This document shows positions 40,073 through 52,009 of a stretch of DNA of 64,000 nucleotides, piece by piece. Both the position numbers and the translations under genes were made by a program. Numbering within the stretch: position 1 is the stretch's first letter; the number at the start of each line of letters is the position of its first letter. The DNA lies in NCBI GenBank assembly GCA_949126835.1, contig OX421505.1, positions 3,405,587 to 3,469,586 of the forward strand. Direction: 5' to 3'. Under the pieces are notes generated by a model that had not been told where the DNA came from, ran no database searches, and saw only the letters and a list, made by a program, of their open reading frames with translations. The stretch comes from Anisus vortex. Its lineage: Eukaryota > Mollusca > Gastropoda > Planorbidae.

Positions 40073-41292
40073 TAGAGATGGGCAAAACCGTTCACCATGC
40101 TGATCGCCGCTCAATTGAGCGCTCACTAAAAAGATACGGATCCGTTGAACGGTTCCACGGATCACTTAGTAATTTACCCTCCCCCCCCCCCCCCCCCCCC
40201 CCGCCTCCCTCCATAATTTTATATGTTGGATGTCAAGGGGAGAGAAATACAACTTGGATCCCTTGTTGAAACGCCGTTTTTTTTGTTACTTAAAACATTA
40301 AAAAATATAAATAAGAAATAATTGTTCTCAATTGTCTAGTTGTAGGCTACTAAACTAATTATAATTAAACTTTTGTTTTTAAGCTATAATTCCTTTTTTT
40401 TCACCTAATAATCTACTAATAAGTAAAATTAAAAGGGTAAATGTAAAATACTGTAATCATATTGGCTAATTATAATGCAAAAATGGTATCATCAACATTA
40501 TTTACAATTGACAGCAATTGTACGATCACTCGCATTCGAAACCAGCATATCGAAATGCAGAACGGGAACCGATCAGTACAGAGTACAGACCCATTCAGTA
40601 CTGAGCGGGTCTGAGCCGATCAGTACTGAGCGGGTCTGAGCTGATCAGTACTGAGCGGGTCTGAGCCGATCAGTAATGAGCGAGTCTGAGCCGATCAGTA
40701 CTGAGCGGGTCTGAGCCGATCAGTACTGAGCGGGTCTGAGCCGATCAATACTGAGCGGGTCTGATCCAATCAGTACAGACCCATATCAGTACTGAGCGGG
40801 TCTGAGCCGATCAGTAATGAGCGGGTCTGAGCCGATCAGTAATGAGCGGGTCTGAGCCGATCAGTACTGAGCGGGTCTGAGCCGATCAGTACTGAGCGGG
40901 TCTGAGCCGATCAATACTGAGCGGGTCTGATCCAATCAGTACAGACCCATATCAGTACTGAGCGGGTCTGAGCCGATCAGTAATGAGCGGGTCTGAGCCG
41001 ATCAGTACTGAGCGGGTCTGAGCCGATCAGTACTGAGCGGGTCTGAGCCGATCAATACTGAGCGGGTCTGATCCAATCAGTACAAACCCATATCAGTACT
41101 GAGCGGGTCTGAATCGGTCTGATCCGGGTCAGATCCGGATTCTAAGTGAACTATGGAAACCAACACATCGAAATGCAGAACGGGAACGGATCAGTACTGA
41201 TCCGGGTCTTTTGACAGTGATCGGCTTTCGGATCCGTTCCTTTAAAAGACCCGGATCAGTTGATCAGTTCTTTAGTGAGCGACCCATCTCTA
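40073..41292. mobile_element. hAT element carrying a minisatellite, TSD CTCCTGGC
   Basis: Termini TAGAGATGGGC and GACCCATCTCTA are flanked by the perfect 8-bp repeat CTCCTGGC (40065-40072 and 41293-41300). TAGAGATGGGC-type ends and the 8-bp duplication identify a hAT non-autonomous element. Most of its interior is a 25-bp tandem array. A C run lies at 40183-40202. No transposase frame. Confidence 0.9.
40585..41112. repeat. 25-bp minisatellite with higher-order structure
   Basis: About twenty units of GATCAGTACTGAGCGGGTCTGAGCC type. Every few units a modified block appears (CAATACTGAGCGGGTCTGATCC, then CAGTACAGACCCATATCAG), about three times, giving a higher-order repeat. GATC palindromes recur in each unit. 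Confidence 0.95.
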
Positions 41293-41300
41293 CTCCTGGC

Positions 41301-41858
41301 TACTTTTTCAATTCAAACTTGAAATATTGGCCTGGCTTGTTGTTTTTTTTTCTTTTGAAGACGTTGACTTTTTTTTTTCAAGAAAATATTAGCTTTATTC
41401 TATGTATATTTGTGGCCAAAATGTATTTTGGGGAGCGAATATAAGTCAATGTATGCGGCATTTTAAGGCCCTACATCTACAGTAGATTTGGCTACGCTAT
41501 AAGTAACGTAGCCAGGGAGAGCTGCCGCTCCCGCACCCTAAGACATTTTTCCAAAAAGTGGGACATTTTATTTTTATAGTAAAATGTATCTTTTCAATGA
41601 TAAAAAGTGTTCTTGTTTTGTTTTTATGAATAACTAGGGCCATTTTAATAAGTATTTAGTGGCATCTTTTCAAGAAATAAGAGCGGCCTTTTCAATAAAT
41701 TTTAAAAGGTTTAGTTATATGCAGGCGTGCATTACACCAAGTGGGGTTCTTAACAGCAAGAATGAAGAAATGTAGGCCTATGTGTTGCTGTGTAGGCCTA
41801 ACTATCACTTATGTCCAATTTGCATGTTTAAATTAATGCTAGGCAATTAATATTAAAG
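41301..41858. other. Unit 2 / unit 3 junction region, non-coding
   Basis: Homologous to 16579-17138. No supported gene. It ends at TCTGTAGGCCTACAG. Confidence 0.6.
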
Positions 41859-42200
41859 TCTGTAGGCCTACAGAAAATTGGACAATACGACGACCTGCTG
41901 GCCACATTCAAGAAAAAGAAACTAGACTGGTATGGTCACATAACTAGAACCAACGGGGCTTGCCAAAACTATTCTGCAGTGCACCACCAGAGGAGGGAGA
42001 AGGAGAGGAAGACAACTAAACGATGGGAGGACAACATCTGGGAATGGACAGAGTAAAACTGTGTGACGCAATGAGAAAGGCTGAGAGACGGGAGGAAAGG
42101 AAGAGGCTGGTGTAGATGTCAATATCATCTGTGGGTCCCCAACAGACTATGGGATATGTAGGTGGGACATCAATTATGATCAATAGAAAGTACCGAAGAC
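41859..42200 (+). mobile_element. LINE 3' fragment (unit 3)
   Basis: Third copy of the decayed LINE C-terminal fragment (WYGHITRTNG, GRQLNDG region) at the start of a unit. Confidence 0.65.
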
Positions 42201-43880
42201 TCACTTTAACTGTGCCTGTAACTTAATGTATCAGGGTGGGGGCCAGTAGGAGGGCGGGCATTAAATACATTTGCCAAGATAAAACATGTATTTACAGTGA
42301 GGGTAAGAGACGAAAGGGAAAGGGGAGGCAACCACTTACAACCAGAAAAATGTGTGGTCTAAACACCTCCGTTGGTACAGAGAGGTTATTGCGTACCTGG
42401 ACAGACCAATGGCCATATAAGACTAGGGCTAAAATTATAATGAATCTAATTTAACTAACAGACAATCATAAACAACAACAAAAACCAATACTAAAACTAT
42501 ACTATTAATTAAAACCAACAAATACATTTAAGGCAATACAAAACAAAGTTTATTCTCATAATAATAAGTCAACCAATAAATTCAAAACCACTCTAATCTC
42601 TACTTTCAATTCAAATGCGCCACTCTAACTTAACAAAGCTACCATTAACTTCAACATCAAAAATGAAAAATGTGTTTTTTGTCTCATTACAAACAAGGAT
42701 ATCTAAATATAGTAAATAGCTAAACACCACTGCTACACTAAACTATATACTATATATATAAAAAATAATTTAAAAAACATTAAATTTCCAAGCAACTAAT
42801 AATAATTAAACAGACTAATTAAACAGCCTAAACAAAAATCCTATCCTAAATTAATAAACCAAGACTGAGGAGTACAAGCATAAAAATAGTATATTTACAT
42901 ATTAATTTACGGTATAGAAAAAAACAAAATTTAGATGTCCAGTCTACATTAACATATCAAGCGTGCTTATATCACAGGATATTCGGGATTTGAAAAAAGA
43001 ATAGGTCTATGACTAATTAATGTCAAAACCTTTTTATACTGGTACACAAAATAGCCGGTCCGGGTGAACCAAATGACATTTTGGCAAATGGTAAAAAGAT
43101 GTTTACAAAGAACCACTTTTGTCATTATTGACACTTTTTTCATAGTAGACATGAAAAAAGAAACACAGCTAACGCTTTAGCAAACTGTGTTCACTCCAAG
43201 AAGGTGTTTGCAAGGCAGTAATTTACTCTATAGCCTTTTAGAAATGCCCATGTCCACTCTGACTGAAAATGGAGCATACTAACAGTAACAGCACAATTCC
43301 TCTAATCTCAATGTAAAAAAAAACACTTGCCTATCAGGGCAAATTTTGAAATGTTCAGGAAACACTTGCCCCGTCAAAGTCTCAAAGCACACTTTGAAAA
43401 GTTCTGACAACATTTGCCTAGACTTATCAATGATCTAGGCCACACTTTTAAAACATCTGGCAAAACTGTGATTCCATGTCCTTTACTCTCGATGCAAACT
43501 TAGCTGCACCACAAACAAGAGTTGAGTAATTCCATAATTCATATAGTAGTTGCATGATTCATATAATAGTTGCATGGTTCATATAAATGTGACATACATT
43601 TTGTTTGTACAATTTTTTTTTAAATACAAAAGTTTTTTAAAACAAATATTTAATTATAAATGATGCTTTAAAATTTTCCATATAACAAAATAATATTGAC
43701 TTATGACTTTGTGATATATGGTAGTTTTTAACCAGTATAATTTTTTTATAATTTCATAGTAGTCCTTTGACATGTTAAATACAGTTTTAAAATATATATC
43801 TGTGTATATATCTATACCAGTAGGCCTACTAAGTTATACACTATACACATCAAATAGTTTAATATTATTTTTGTATATTA
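42201..43880. other. Non-coding sequence downstream of zinc-finger copy 3
   Basis: Homologous to 3431-5129. It has small deletions relative to the others (for example near 43517). No supported gene. Confidence 0.55.
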
Positions 43881-44092
43881 TGAACAGCATGGTGTTGCTT
43901 CAAAGATGAACTGTAACAGAAATTTTTTTTTTATACAAATTTGACATTTTTATAATCTTTTAATGTTAAAGACAACTTGTGTTTACTAAAACTTGAACTC
44001 CAAGTATGTCCTTTTTTACACATTTGACATTTTCCTTGTTTTTCACCAATACAAACAAAAAGTTGTAACTCTAAGATGGTTTTTCACTTTCA
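43880..44092 (-). pseudogene. Decayed zinc fingers after copy 3
   Basis: The same downstream finger relics as in units 1 and 2, with frame breaks. GEKQ-type linker and SFSKHKL remnants are recognisable. Confidence 0.65.
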
Positions 44093-44109
44093 GCAGTATA
44101 AACAAATAG

Positions 44110-46974
44110 TCATTTCTTTAATCCTAAGCTACAATAAATGACACATTTGTCATTTAAATGTTTTATTTGACCAGTATGAGCAAATAGGTGTATCTTTACA
44201 TGTGAAAATGAAGAATATGTTTGTCGACACAATTCACATTTAAATATTTTTTTACCAGAATGAACAAGTTTGTGTCGGTTTAATGTTGAGCTACAAGAGA
44301 ATCCTTTTTGACATATTTTACATTTAAATGGTTCTTCACCAGTATGAATAGGTTTGTGTTTTTTTAATTTTGATCTACAAGAAAATCCTTTAAGACATAT
44401 TTGACATTTAAATGGTTTTTCACCAGTATGAACATGTTTGTGTTGTTTTAATTTTGATCTACAAGAAAATCCTTTTTGACATATTTCACATATAAATGGT
44501 TTTTCACCAGAATGAACAAGTTTGTGTTGTTTTAATTTTGAGCTACAAGTAAATCCTTGTTGACATATTTCACATTTAAATGGTTCTTCACCAGTATGTA
44601 CAAATAAGTGTGTCTTTAGATGTGATACTGAAGAAAATCCCTTTTGACATATTTCACATTTAAATGGTTTTTCACCAGTATGAACATGTTTGTGTTGTTT
44701 TAATGTTGAGCTCTGAGAAAATCCTTTTTGACATATTTCACATTTAAATGGTTCTTCAACAGTATGAATAAGTTTGTGTCGTTTTAATTTTGAGCTACAA
44801 GAAAATCCTTTTTGACATATTTCACATATAAATGGTTTTTCACCAGTATGAACAAGTTTGTGTCGTTTTAATGTTGAGCTAAATGAAAATCCTTTTTTAC
44901 ATATTTCACATTTAAATGGTTCTTCACCAGTATGAACAAGTTTGTGTTGCTTTAATGTTGAGCTAAAAAAATATCCTTTTTTACATATTTCACATTTGAA
45001 TGGTTCTTCACCAGTATGAACAAGTTTGTGTTGCTTTAATGTTGAGCTACGAGAAAATCCTTTTTGACATATTTGGCATTTAAATGTTTTTTTGCCAGTA
45101 TGAATAAGTTTGTGTTGTTTTAATGTTGAGCTACAAAAAAATCCTTTTTGACATATTTCACATATAAATGGTTTTTCACCAGTATGAACAAGTTTGTGTC
45201 GTTTTAATGTTGAGCTAAATGAAAATCCTTTTAGACATATTTCACATTTAAATGGTTCTTCACCAGTATGAATAAGTTTGTGTCGTTTAAATGTTGAGCT
45301 CTGAGAAAATCCTTTTTGACATATTTCACATTTAAATGGTTTTTCACCAGTATGAACATGTTTGTGTTGTTTTAATGTTGAGCTCTGAGAAAATCCTTTT
45401 TGACATATTTCACATTTAAATGGTTCTTCAACAGTATGAATAAGTTTGTGTCGTTTTAATTTTGAGCTACAAGAAAATCCTTTTTGACATATTTCACATA
45501 TAAATGGTTTTTCACCAGTATGAACAAGTTTGTGTCGTTTTAATGTTGAGCTAAATGAAAATCCTTTTTTACATATTTCACATTTAAATGGTTCTTCACC
45601 AGTATGAACAAGTTTGTGTTGCTTTAATGTTGAGCTAAAAAAAAATCCTTTTTTACATATTTCACATTTGAATGGTTCTTCACCAGTATGAACAAGTTTG
45701 TGTTGCTTTAATGTTGAGCTACGAGAAAATCCTTTTTGACATATTTGGCATTTAAATGTTTTTTTGCCAGTATGAATAAGTTTGTGTTGTTTTAATGTTG
45801 AGCTACAAAAAAATCCTTTTTGACATATTTCACATATAAATGGTTTTTCACCAGTATGAACAAGTTTGTGTCGTTTTAATGTTGAGCTAAATGAAAATCC
45901 TTTTAGACATATTTCACATTTAAATGGTTCTTCACCAGTATGAATAAGTTTGTGTCGTTTAAATGTTGAGCTCTGAGAAAATCCTTTTTGACATATTTCA
46001 CATTTAAATGGTTTTTCACCAGTATGAACATGTTTGTGTCGTTTTAATTTTGAGCTAAAAGAAAATCCTTTTTTACATATTTCACATTTAAATGGTTCTT
46101 CACCAGTATGAACAAGTTTGTGTTGCTTTAATGTTGAGCTACAAGAAAATCCTTTTTGACATATTTGGCATTTAAATGTTTTTTTGCCAGTATGAATAAG
46201 TTTGTGTTTTTTTAATGTTGAGCTACGAGAAAATCCTTTTTGACATATTTCACATATAAATGGTTTTTCACCAGTATGAACAAGTTTGTGTTGTTTTAAT
46301 GTTGAGCTAAATGAAAATCCTTTTAGACATATTTCACATTTAAATGGTTTTTCACCAGTATGAACTAGTTTGTGTTGGTTTAAATTTGAGCTATATGAAA
46401 ATACTTTTAGACATATTTCACATTTAAATGGTTTTTCACCAGTATGAACAAGTTTGTGTCGTTTTAATATTGAGCTAGAATAAAATCCTTTTGGACATAT
46501 TTCACATTTAAATGGTTCTTCACCAGTATGAACAAATATGTGTTTCTTTAATCCTGAGCTAAACGAAAATCCTTTTTGACATATTTCACATCTAAATAGT
46601 TTTTCATTTTTATACATATGATTTTTTAGGTGGTACTTTAAATTTTGCAAAAATGTAAACATTTTTTGACACATCAAACATTTATATCGTTTTTTAACAG
46701 TATGAATCGTTAGGTGTGATCTCAAAAGTGAATCCGTAGAGAAAACCTTTTGACATATTAGACATTGAAATTGTCTTTTGACTGTCTGAACAATTTGAAG
46801 TTTTTTTAAAGATGTATAGTAAGATAATTCCTTTTGAAATACTTTATCACTCTTATGATTTGTGTGATCTATCTCTGAAGAAATTTCTTCTTTCTTTACT
46901 TTACAGAACTCTTTAGAAGACTTGATTTCTACACAATAAGAGGTGCTGTCTCTTTCTGATTTCTTAATACTTTC
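44110..46974 (-). CDS. C2H2 zinc-finger protein copy 3, terminal exon C (31 fingers)
   Basis: The largest of the three arrays. The exon starts after CTATTTCTAG with GAAAGT and encodes 954 residues: the finger-free part, finger 0, thirty further fingers and the tail CSLGLKK. With exons A and B the protein has at least 1046 residues. Fingers 9-16 and 17-24 form an exact eight-finger repeat in order (tips QSSTF, FSSTL, CSSTL, RSSTL, FSSTL, FSSTL, CSSKL, QSSTL), with only finger 13 against 21 clearly different (GFFF against GYFF). Linkers vary (TGEKPFIC, TGKKTFKC, TVEEPFKC). DNA-contact positions -1, 3 and 6 vary most (Q/R/F/C/Y/S at -1, T/K/N/H at 3, Q/R/K at 6). No stops or frameshifts. Expected to be a nuclear DNA-binding protein. 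Confidence 0.9.
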   Translation of the reverse strand, partial: ESIKKSERDSTSYCVEIKSSKEFCKVKKEEISSEIDHTNHKSDKVFQKELSYYTSLKKLQIVQTVKRQFQCLICQKVFSTDSLLRSHLTIHTVKKRYKCLMCQKMFTFLQNLKYHLKNHMYKNEKLFRCEICQKGFSFSSGLKKHIFVHTGEEPFKCEICPKGFYSSSILKRHKLVHTGEKPFKCEICLKVFSYSSNLNQHKLVHTGEKPFKCEICLKGFSFSSTLKQHKLVHTGEKPFICEICQKGFSRSSTLKKHKLIHTGKKTFKCQICQKGFSCSSTLKQHKLVHTGEEPFKCEICKKGFSFSSKLKRHKHVHTGEKPFKCEICQKGFSQSSTFKRHKLIHTGEEPFKCEICLKGFSFSSTLKRHKLVHTGEKPFICEICQKGFFCSSTLKQHKLIHTGKKTFKCQICQKGFSRSSTLKQHKLVHTGEEPFKCEICKKGFFFSSTLKQHKLVHTGEEPFKCEICKKGFSFSSTLKRHKLVHTGEKPFICEICQKGFSCSSKLKRHKLIHTVEEPFKCEICQKGFSQSSTLKQHKHVHTGEKPFKCEICQKGFSQSSTFKRHKLIHTGEEPFKCEICLKGFSFSSTLKRHKLVHTGEKPFICEICQKGFFCSSTLKQHKLIHTGKKTFKCQICQKGFSRSSTLKQHKLVHTGEEPFKCEICKKGYFFSSTLKQHKLVHTGEEPFKCEICKKGFSFSSTLKRHKLVHTGEKPFICEICQKGFSCSSKLKRHKLIHTVEEPFKCEICQKGFSQSSTLKQHKHVHTGEKPFKCEICQKGFSSVSHLKTHLFVHTGEEPFKCEICQQGFTCSSKLKQHKLVHSGEKPFICEICQKGFSCRSKLKQHKHVHTGEKPFKCQICLKGFSCRSKLKKHKPIHTGEEPFKCKICQKGFSCSSTLNRHKLVHSGKKIFKCELCRQTYSSFSHVKIHLFAHTGQIKHLNDKCVIYCSLGLKK

Positions 46975-48183
46975 CTAGAAATAGAAAGAAAAAACAAGGC
47001 ATTTAGTAAATTACAGATGAAAATAAGTTTGGTTTTATTTTTATTCAGTTTAAAAAAACAAATCCAGACTTTTTTTCAAACTTATAATAGGTACACAAAA
47101 CTGATTTTTAAAAAAAAATTTTCACGCTATTGCTGAGCAGAGAGAGACAAAAAGATTCTAAGAACTTTGATACCAATTTTATGACTGTATGTCAATTTTC
47201 AATAAAGTTATGAAATTTTCAACATTTTAAAAGTGGGTATTACCATTTGCAACCTCACAAATTGCCATTTATATATATCATTATCTCAAAAAGTATATAA
47301 TATTATATAGTGGTTAAGGCCAAGTTACTTTGTTTACAAACACAAATGTTTGCAGAGAAGAGACAACATTTTTTTCGTGAATGTGGTGCGATTAAAAAAA
47401 TAAAAAAATGTCGTGAAAATTATTTTGACAGTTTTAGCAAGGGAGACAAAAAAAATGGAAATCTGACCTATTTTTTAAATATTACTAAAAATGACCTATT
47501 TTTAGTAGAAGCTTATGTTATATTTGTATATTTAATTTTCTATAGAGACATAATAAATTGGTGCAGTTTCAAAATAATACAATTTAAATTGAAACAAAGT
47601 GTAGTCAACGTGAAAGTTAAACAAGCAACAAAAAAACAGTTTTTATATGGTGTAAGATTAGAGTATTAAACAATAAACAAGGCAAGTTAATACATTATTT
47701 TGTAATACAAAATTTATGGTAACATTTATTTTTGACTAGACCCCACCTTCTTAAATAATATTTTTAACAACTTTATAATCATAAAATATGATTTTTAAAA
47801 ATTAAAATGCATTTCTCAGATGTTCTTTTTCAATAATTTATCATAATCAGAAAAAGATATCAAAACCCATATTTTGATCCACACCCACTAACTGCACTAC
47901 CTTAAAGGGAAATTTTTTAAATGTTAATTAAATGTTTAAAATGTCAAATATTGATTTAAACCACATATCCTAGTAATAGTATTAATACTAATAATAAAAA
48001 GCCCTTTCATCCCAAAACTAAAAACAAAATATATTATTATAAAATAAACTTAAAACCATTCAATAGACCTCCTGTACATATAATTTGATTTGGTTTCTTT
48101 ATTTTTTTTTCATTGACATAAAGACCAATATTTTATGGTCCCAAACACTAACCAATAACACTTTTCATGATCATTAAACTATA
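46975..48183. other. Intron of zinc-finger copy 3, part between exon C and hAT element
   Basis: Homologous to 6968-8187. A 119-codon plus-strand frame at 47310-47669 is open here only. The same region in units 1 and 2 is frameshifted by A-run differences, so it is not taken as a gene. Confidence 0.6.
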
Positions 48184-48191
48184 CTGTGCAT

Positions 48192-49709
48192 TAGAGAGCG
48201 ACCGAAACCAAATTTTTAGATTCTGCAGAAAACTAAACCATACTGAATAGTATACATTGACTTTCGGCCAAAACCGAAGCCGAAACCAAAAATTTAACTT
48301 CAACTTCGGCCGAAATCGAAAAATAAACCAAAAATGCGAAACAAATGATTTCAAAAGACTACACATTTATGTGTTATATTAACTAGTTTATAGGCATTCT
48401 ATTTGAGTAAACCATTATTTGGAATGATTAAATAATCACTCAGTAACTTCAGGCTTCTAATTCACATTAGGGCTGTTAATATCCTTTTTTTTTCTCAAAA
48501 CCTATTTTTGGTTCAATATATTTGATTTTGTACCCATTTTCTTTTCCCCCTCTCCGCCACTGGCCAAAGTAAGTTATAGTTTGGAAAAGACAAATTTGCA
48601 TTGATTCTACTGAAAAAATAATACGAAGGACCCTTGATCCTTAGAACGTGGTGAAATCTTTGTATAAAAAAAAAGTTTATTTTGGATTAGCAGAAGTCAA
48701 AAGCTGTAGTGTTATGAATTTAGACCTTTATAATTATAATATAAATCAGTGTATGTTAGATCTATATGTTACACACATTAAAAGAATATTTGTAGAATAT
48801 GAATAAAATCCCAGTCACATCTATCTAGGGTTGACAGACGTCCGCAAGAAAATGAACAGTTTTTGAAAAGCACCTTACATGCTCTGCAAAGTTGTTTTGT
48901 TAATTGCCCAAGTTGCTTTTCAGTCTACATTAAATAAAATGTTGGGTCAGTTTTACTAATATACAATTATTGGCAGCTAATGTAATAACACTGAACTGAT
49001 TGTGGATTGTGAAACACTAAATATGTCATTCTTTTTGTCTCTCTATGTCCTCCTTTTGAAGTCAAAGTATCTTGCAACCTTACGTCTATCGGTCTGTTTG
49101 TCTGTTAAAAGAGCGTCCAGCATCAGTGGGGAAATTCAATTTTTTTTTTCGAATAAGTAGATCAAATGTCTGTATTGACAACTAGCGTTAACATCTGCAT
49201 TTGCTGTTGTATGTGCTTGTATCGCAAATTCACAAGCAATATTCGGAATTAAAAAAAAAATATAAACTATAAGTCGCCTCTGACAAACGAGTGCTTGCAA
49301 GTAATATAATGTTAAAAAACTGTTTATTGCTAATCAAACAGGGTTTACAAATATTTCTTAAGATAAAAACATAAATAAATCCTGGGACACAGTTATGAAT
49401 GATTTCCTCCCAAAATCCGGTTTTCTTTTAACATCACTACTTCACACAGATTAATTCACAACAGTTTAACTAAAGGAAAGTATCAATAAGCACTAATAAG
49501 CAGAGTAATAGATGCAGCAATTGCGTAGCATTTTGAATTTTGAAAGTTAAAATAGATATTCGGCTGATGACCGAAAGTCAATATCAGTTTAGGCCGAAAC
49601 CGTAAACAAACCGAAAACTAACCTTTTGGCTTCGGCCGAAACCACACCAAAAAAGAGTTTTTACCTAATTTCGGCGCCGAAACCAAAGCCGAATATCGGT
49701 CGGTCTCTA
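48192..49709. mobile_element. Non-autonomous hAT-type element, TSD CTGTGCAT (unit 3)
   Basis: Same insertion as 8196-9704, with the same CTGTGCAT flanks (48184-48191 and 49710-49717). One TIR base differs (GAGAGCGACC at the left end). The nested MITE is at 48478-49439. Confidence 0.85.
48478..49439. mobile_element. Nested hAT-like MITE (unit 3)
   Basis: Counterpart of 8472-9434, with the same ends TAGGGCTGTTAATATCC and AACATCACTA. Confidence 0.6.
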
Positions 49710-49954
49710 CTGTGCATATAGTCCTAGGCAGGGTTCCCACTCTTTTTCAGAAAAAAAATTCCTGACTGTTTCCTGACTATTTCCTTGCTATAAGAGCAAA
49801 ATTCCTGGTTAACAAAATGAATTTAAATTTACTATATAACAAGTATAATTCTACTTACATAAAGTCTAAACACAACATAAACTGACAATTCAGATTTAAT
49901 AATTCAATTGAATCTTTTATTTAGTACAGATAATAAACTTTAATCACAAAATTA

Positions 49955-50086
49955 TTAATTTTGTACAACTTTTATTTTCTCCTCAATGACACTTGTCATT
50001 TCTCCCAATGCTTTTGTTTTGAGAGAAATGTGGTGGGCTTTGCAATAGTTGTGTAGTTTCTGATATCTTATCTTCATTGATAATGA
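49955..50086 (-). other. Exon-like segment inside the TIR element
   Basis: An excellent acceptor (TTTGTGTGTCTTCCCCAG, minus strand) is followed by 43 open codons and TAA. The peptide begins SLSMKIRYQKLHNYCKAHH and ends EEKIKVVQN. It has the form of a terminal exon, either of a captured host gene or of a lost transposase. Not recognised. Confidence 0.35.
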
Positions 50087-50463
50087 CTGGGGAAGACACA
50101 CAAAGTGTTTTATATTATAAATATAAATAGGGAAATAAGTCTTCTTAATAACATAAAAAAGCCAAAATCATGATGATATTAGTGTTGCTTAGCTCTAAGT
50201 CAATATTATCTTGCTAAATATCACTAGAAATGTCTTTAAGAGAGGCTACTATTAGTATCTCATTTACTAAAAGTAGGTAACTAATTGAAAAAAATATTTT
50301 GTAAGCCTAGTAACAAAGACAAAAAAGGACAACTGGGTCTGACTTAAGGATTAAAAATAATTAAGAGTGATCCCCCTTGCTTTATATACATTTCGTACTT
50401 TTTAATTAAAAAACCTTTGCGTCCATTTTTTTAAATAAATTAAAAATTATATAATTAATCCAA

Positions 50464-50646
50464 TTATTTATCCATATCATAAAAAAGCTTGATTGCAAAT
50501 ACATCAATATTTCCTATTTTTATTTTATGATATGCAGAATCAGTGAATTCGAGGTTATAAACTTCAAAGTCAAAGACATCAAAACTGAAATCAAACAAAC
50601 TACTAGGGCCTAAATATACATGTTTAAGTTTTGAAACCCCAATCAT
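50464..50646 (-). other. 60-codon open frame inside the TIR element
   Basis: Minus-strand ATG frame of normal amino-acid composition: VSKLKHVYLGPSSLFDFSFD, then FEVYNLEF, then KIGNIDVFAIKLFYDM, then stop. Better protein quality than most AT-rich frames here. It may be a captured gene fragment. No homologue is recognised, and no splice link to 49955-50086 could be established. Confidence 0.3.
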
Positions 50647-51144
50647 AGCCTATAGGCCTACACTAAAATAAATTTTGAAACCACATTCAAACAACTGTCT
50701 AAACAAAATTAGGCATGGACTAGAACTATAGTTTCTTAGCAACAAATTCCGACGCGAAAATCGGACATTCACATTAGCCCATTAACTACTACTAGATCTA
50801 TGGCAAGTGGCAAGCCTATGGCTATGACTAGTATGACGCTATGGCTACGGTTACTAGGAGATGTTCGTCAATTCATTTTATCAGGCCTAATATTTAAATA
50901 AATGACTCTTATATACTATTTAAAACAATTGTGAGCGAAAATTCCAATTTAATGTGTTCTTAAATGATAGTAGGCCTACATTTGCCATAAGATAAACAAA
51001 AGATTGAAAACATTCTAAAATATTTTTTTTTCGCGAGACAAAACTAAGCTTAGGTCATCTTTGTCTTAGGCAAAATCGGCCGCTTTAACCCAAGTAGGCC
51101 TAATTAATTACATAAAGTCTAAAGTCAAGTATATCTTATAAGTT

Positions 51145-51292
51145 TACAGACGTTCCTTCTAGACAGAAGATTATTACGTCCACTAGGCCCAAAACTCCTG
51201 CAGGGCGACAGGGATCCGTCGGAGATAGAACCCGCGACCTGTCAGTTGGTTTTTGGCTGACAGGCCGGTGAACTAACCGCTGGACTAATATA
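51145..51292 (-). mobile_element. tRNA-derived SINE inside the TIR element, minus strand
   Basis: Minus strand: A-box TAGTCCAGCGGTTAGTTCA and B-box GCGGGTTCTATCTCCG, then a body ending GGACGTAATAATCTTCTGTC and AGAAGGAACGTCTGTAA. The last block recurs near 63820-63865, showing a shared SINE 3' part. Confidence 0.7.
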
Positions 51293-52009
51293 TAATGGAA
51301 GACTTATAGTAATGGGCGAAGTGTGGGCTTAGGCTTACTAAGACTAAAAGAAGAATGATTTTGTTTTTGTAAATGGTCAATTGATCAAAATCATAATGGA
51401 TGGATTTAATCTGATATAAAATTAATAACATTGAGGACGTTGACCCGTCCTTGACCTTTGATTTTGTATTTTTGGAACTTACGACAGTGGGCAGTAGCAG
51501 TAAGAATCACTACGAATAGGCCTAGGCCTATGCATTTTTAAATATAAAACAAAACAATACAAGATACTTGCCTTAAAGAAAATCAGCAAAGCCAAGTCAG
51601 AAAATTACCGATAGTAGGCATAAGTGTTAAAAAAACGGCGAGATCGCTAAAGGATTAAATGAACGATCACAAACAAAAAAACGTAAAACATAGTGAACTA
51701 GTCCTCCGACCTCGATATATTTAGGAATAGATTCGCCTATCCCTTTGTTTTAAATTCTCAGTGTGCATTGGGTGGAAAACACAAAAAACGGCGCTTATGA
51801 TCGAAAAATACACATTCGGCGAGGAAAAACTATGCATCTGTGACATTTTTGTTTTGGGGTTTTGTCTTCTTTTTTTTCCCGGCTTTTTAGACCTTTTTCC
51901 TTTCTAAATCCCGTCTTTTACGGCCGGATAAAATTTTACTGAATTCCCGTCTAATTCCCGACTTTCCCGGAAGCGTGGGAACCCTGCCTAGGGTTTCTAG
52001 GGTACGTCT

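Larger units (their letters stand above)
17139..41858 (-). repeat. Segmental duplication unit 2 (zinc-finger gene copy 2)
   Basis: Second direct copy, 24.7 kb, enlarged by a 7.9-kb LTR retrotransposon with flanking repeats (21544-30773), a pogo-type element, an LTR fragment and a minisatellite-bearing hAT element. Gene exons, the 12314-type MITE, the LINE and the flanks align with unit 1. Confidence 0.9.
49723..51992. mobile_element. 2.3-kb TIR element specific to unit 3
   Basis: A perfect 18-bp inverted repeat, CCTAGGCAGGGTTCCCAC, bounds the element. Inward, both ends keep short related motifs (TTCCTGACTGTTTCC and GTCTAATTCCCGACTTTCCCGG). Unit 1 has the uninterrupted site ATATAGTCCTAGGGTACG at 9712-9730. 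Target duplication is unclear because the TIR starts with palindromic CCTAGG. CAGGGTTCCCAC-type ends occur in hAT/P-like families, so class is tentative. No transposase is recognised, but it holds two exon-like segments and a SINE. Confidence 0.8.

Noticed and set aside
47310..47669. 119-codon plus-strand frame in the intron of copy 3
   Set aside because: The same region in units 1 and 2 is frameshifted by A-run length, and there is no sign of codon-level conservation.
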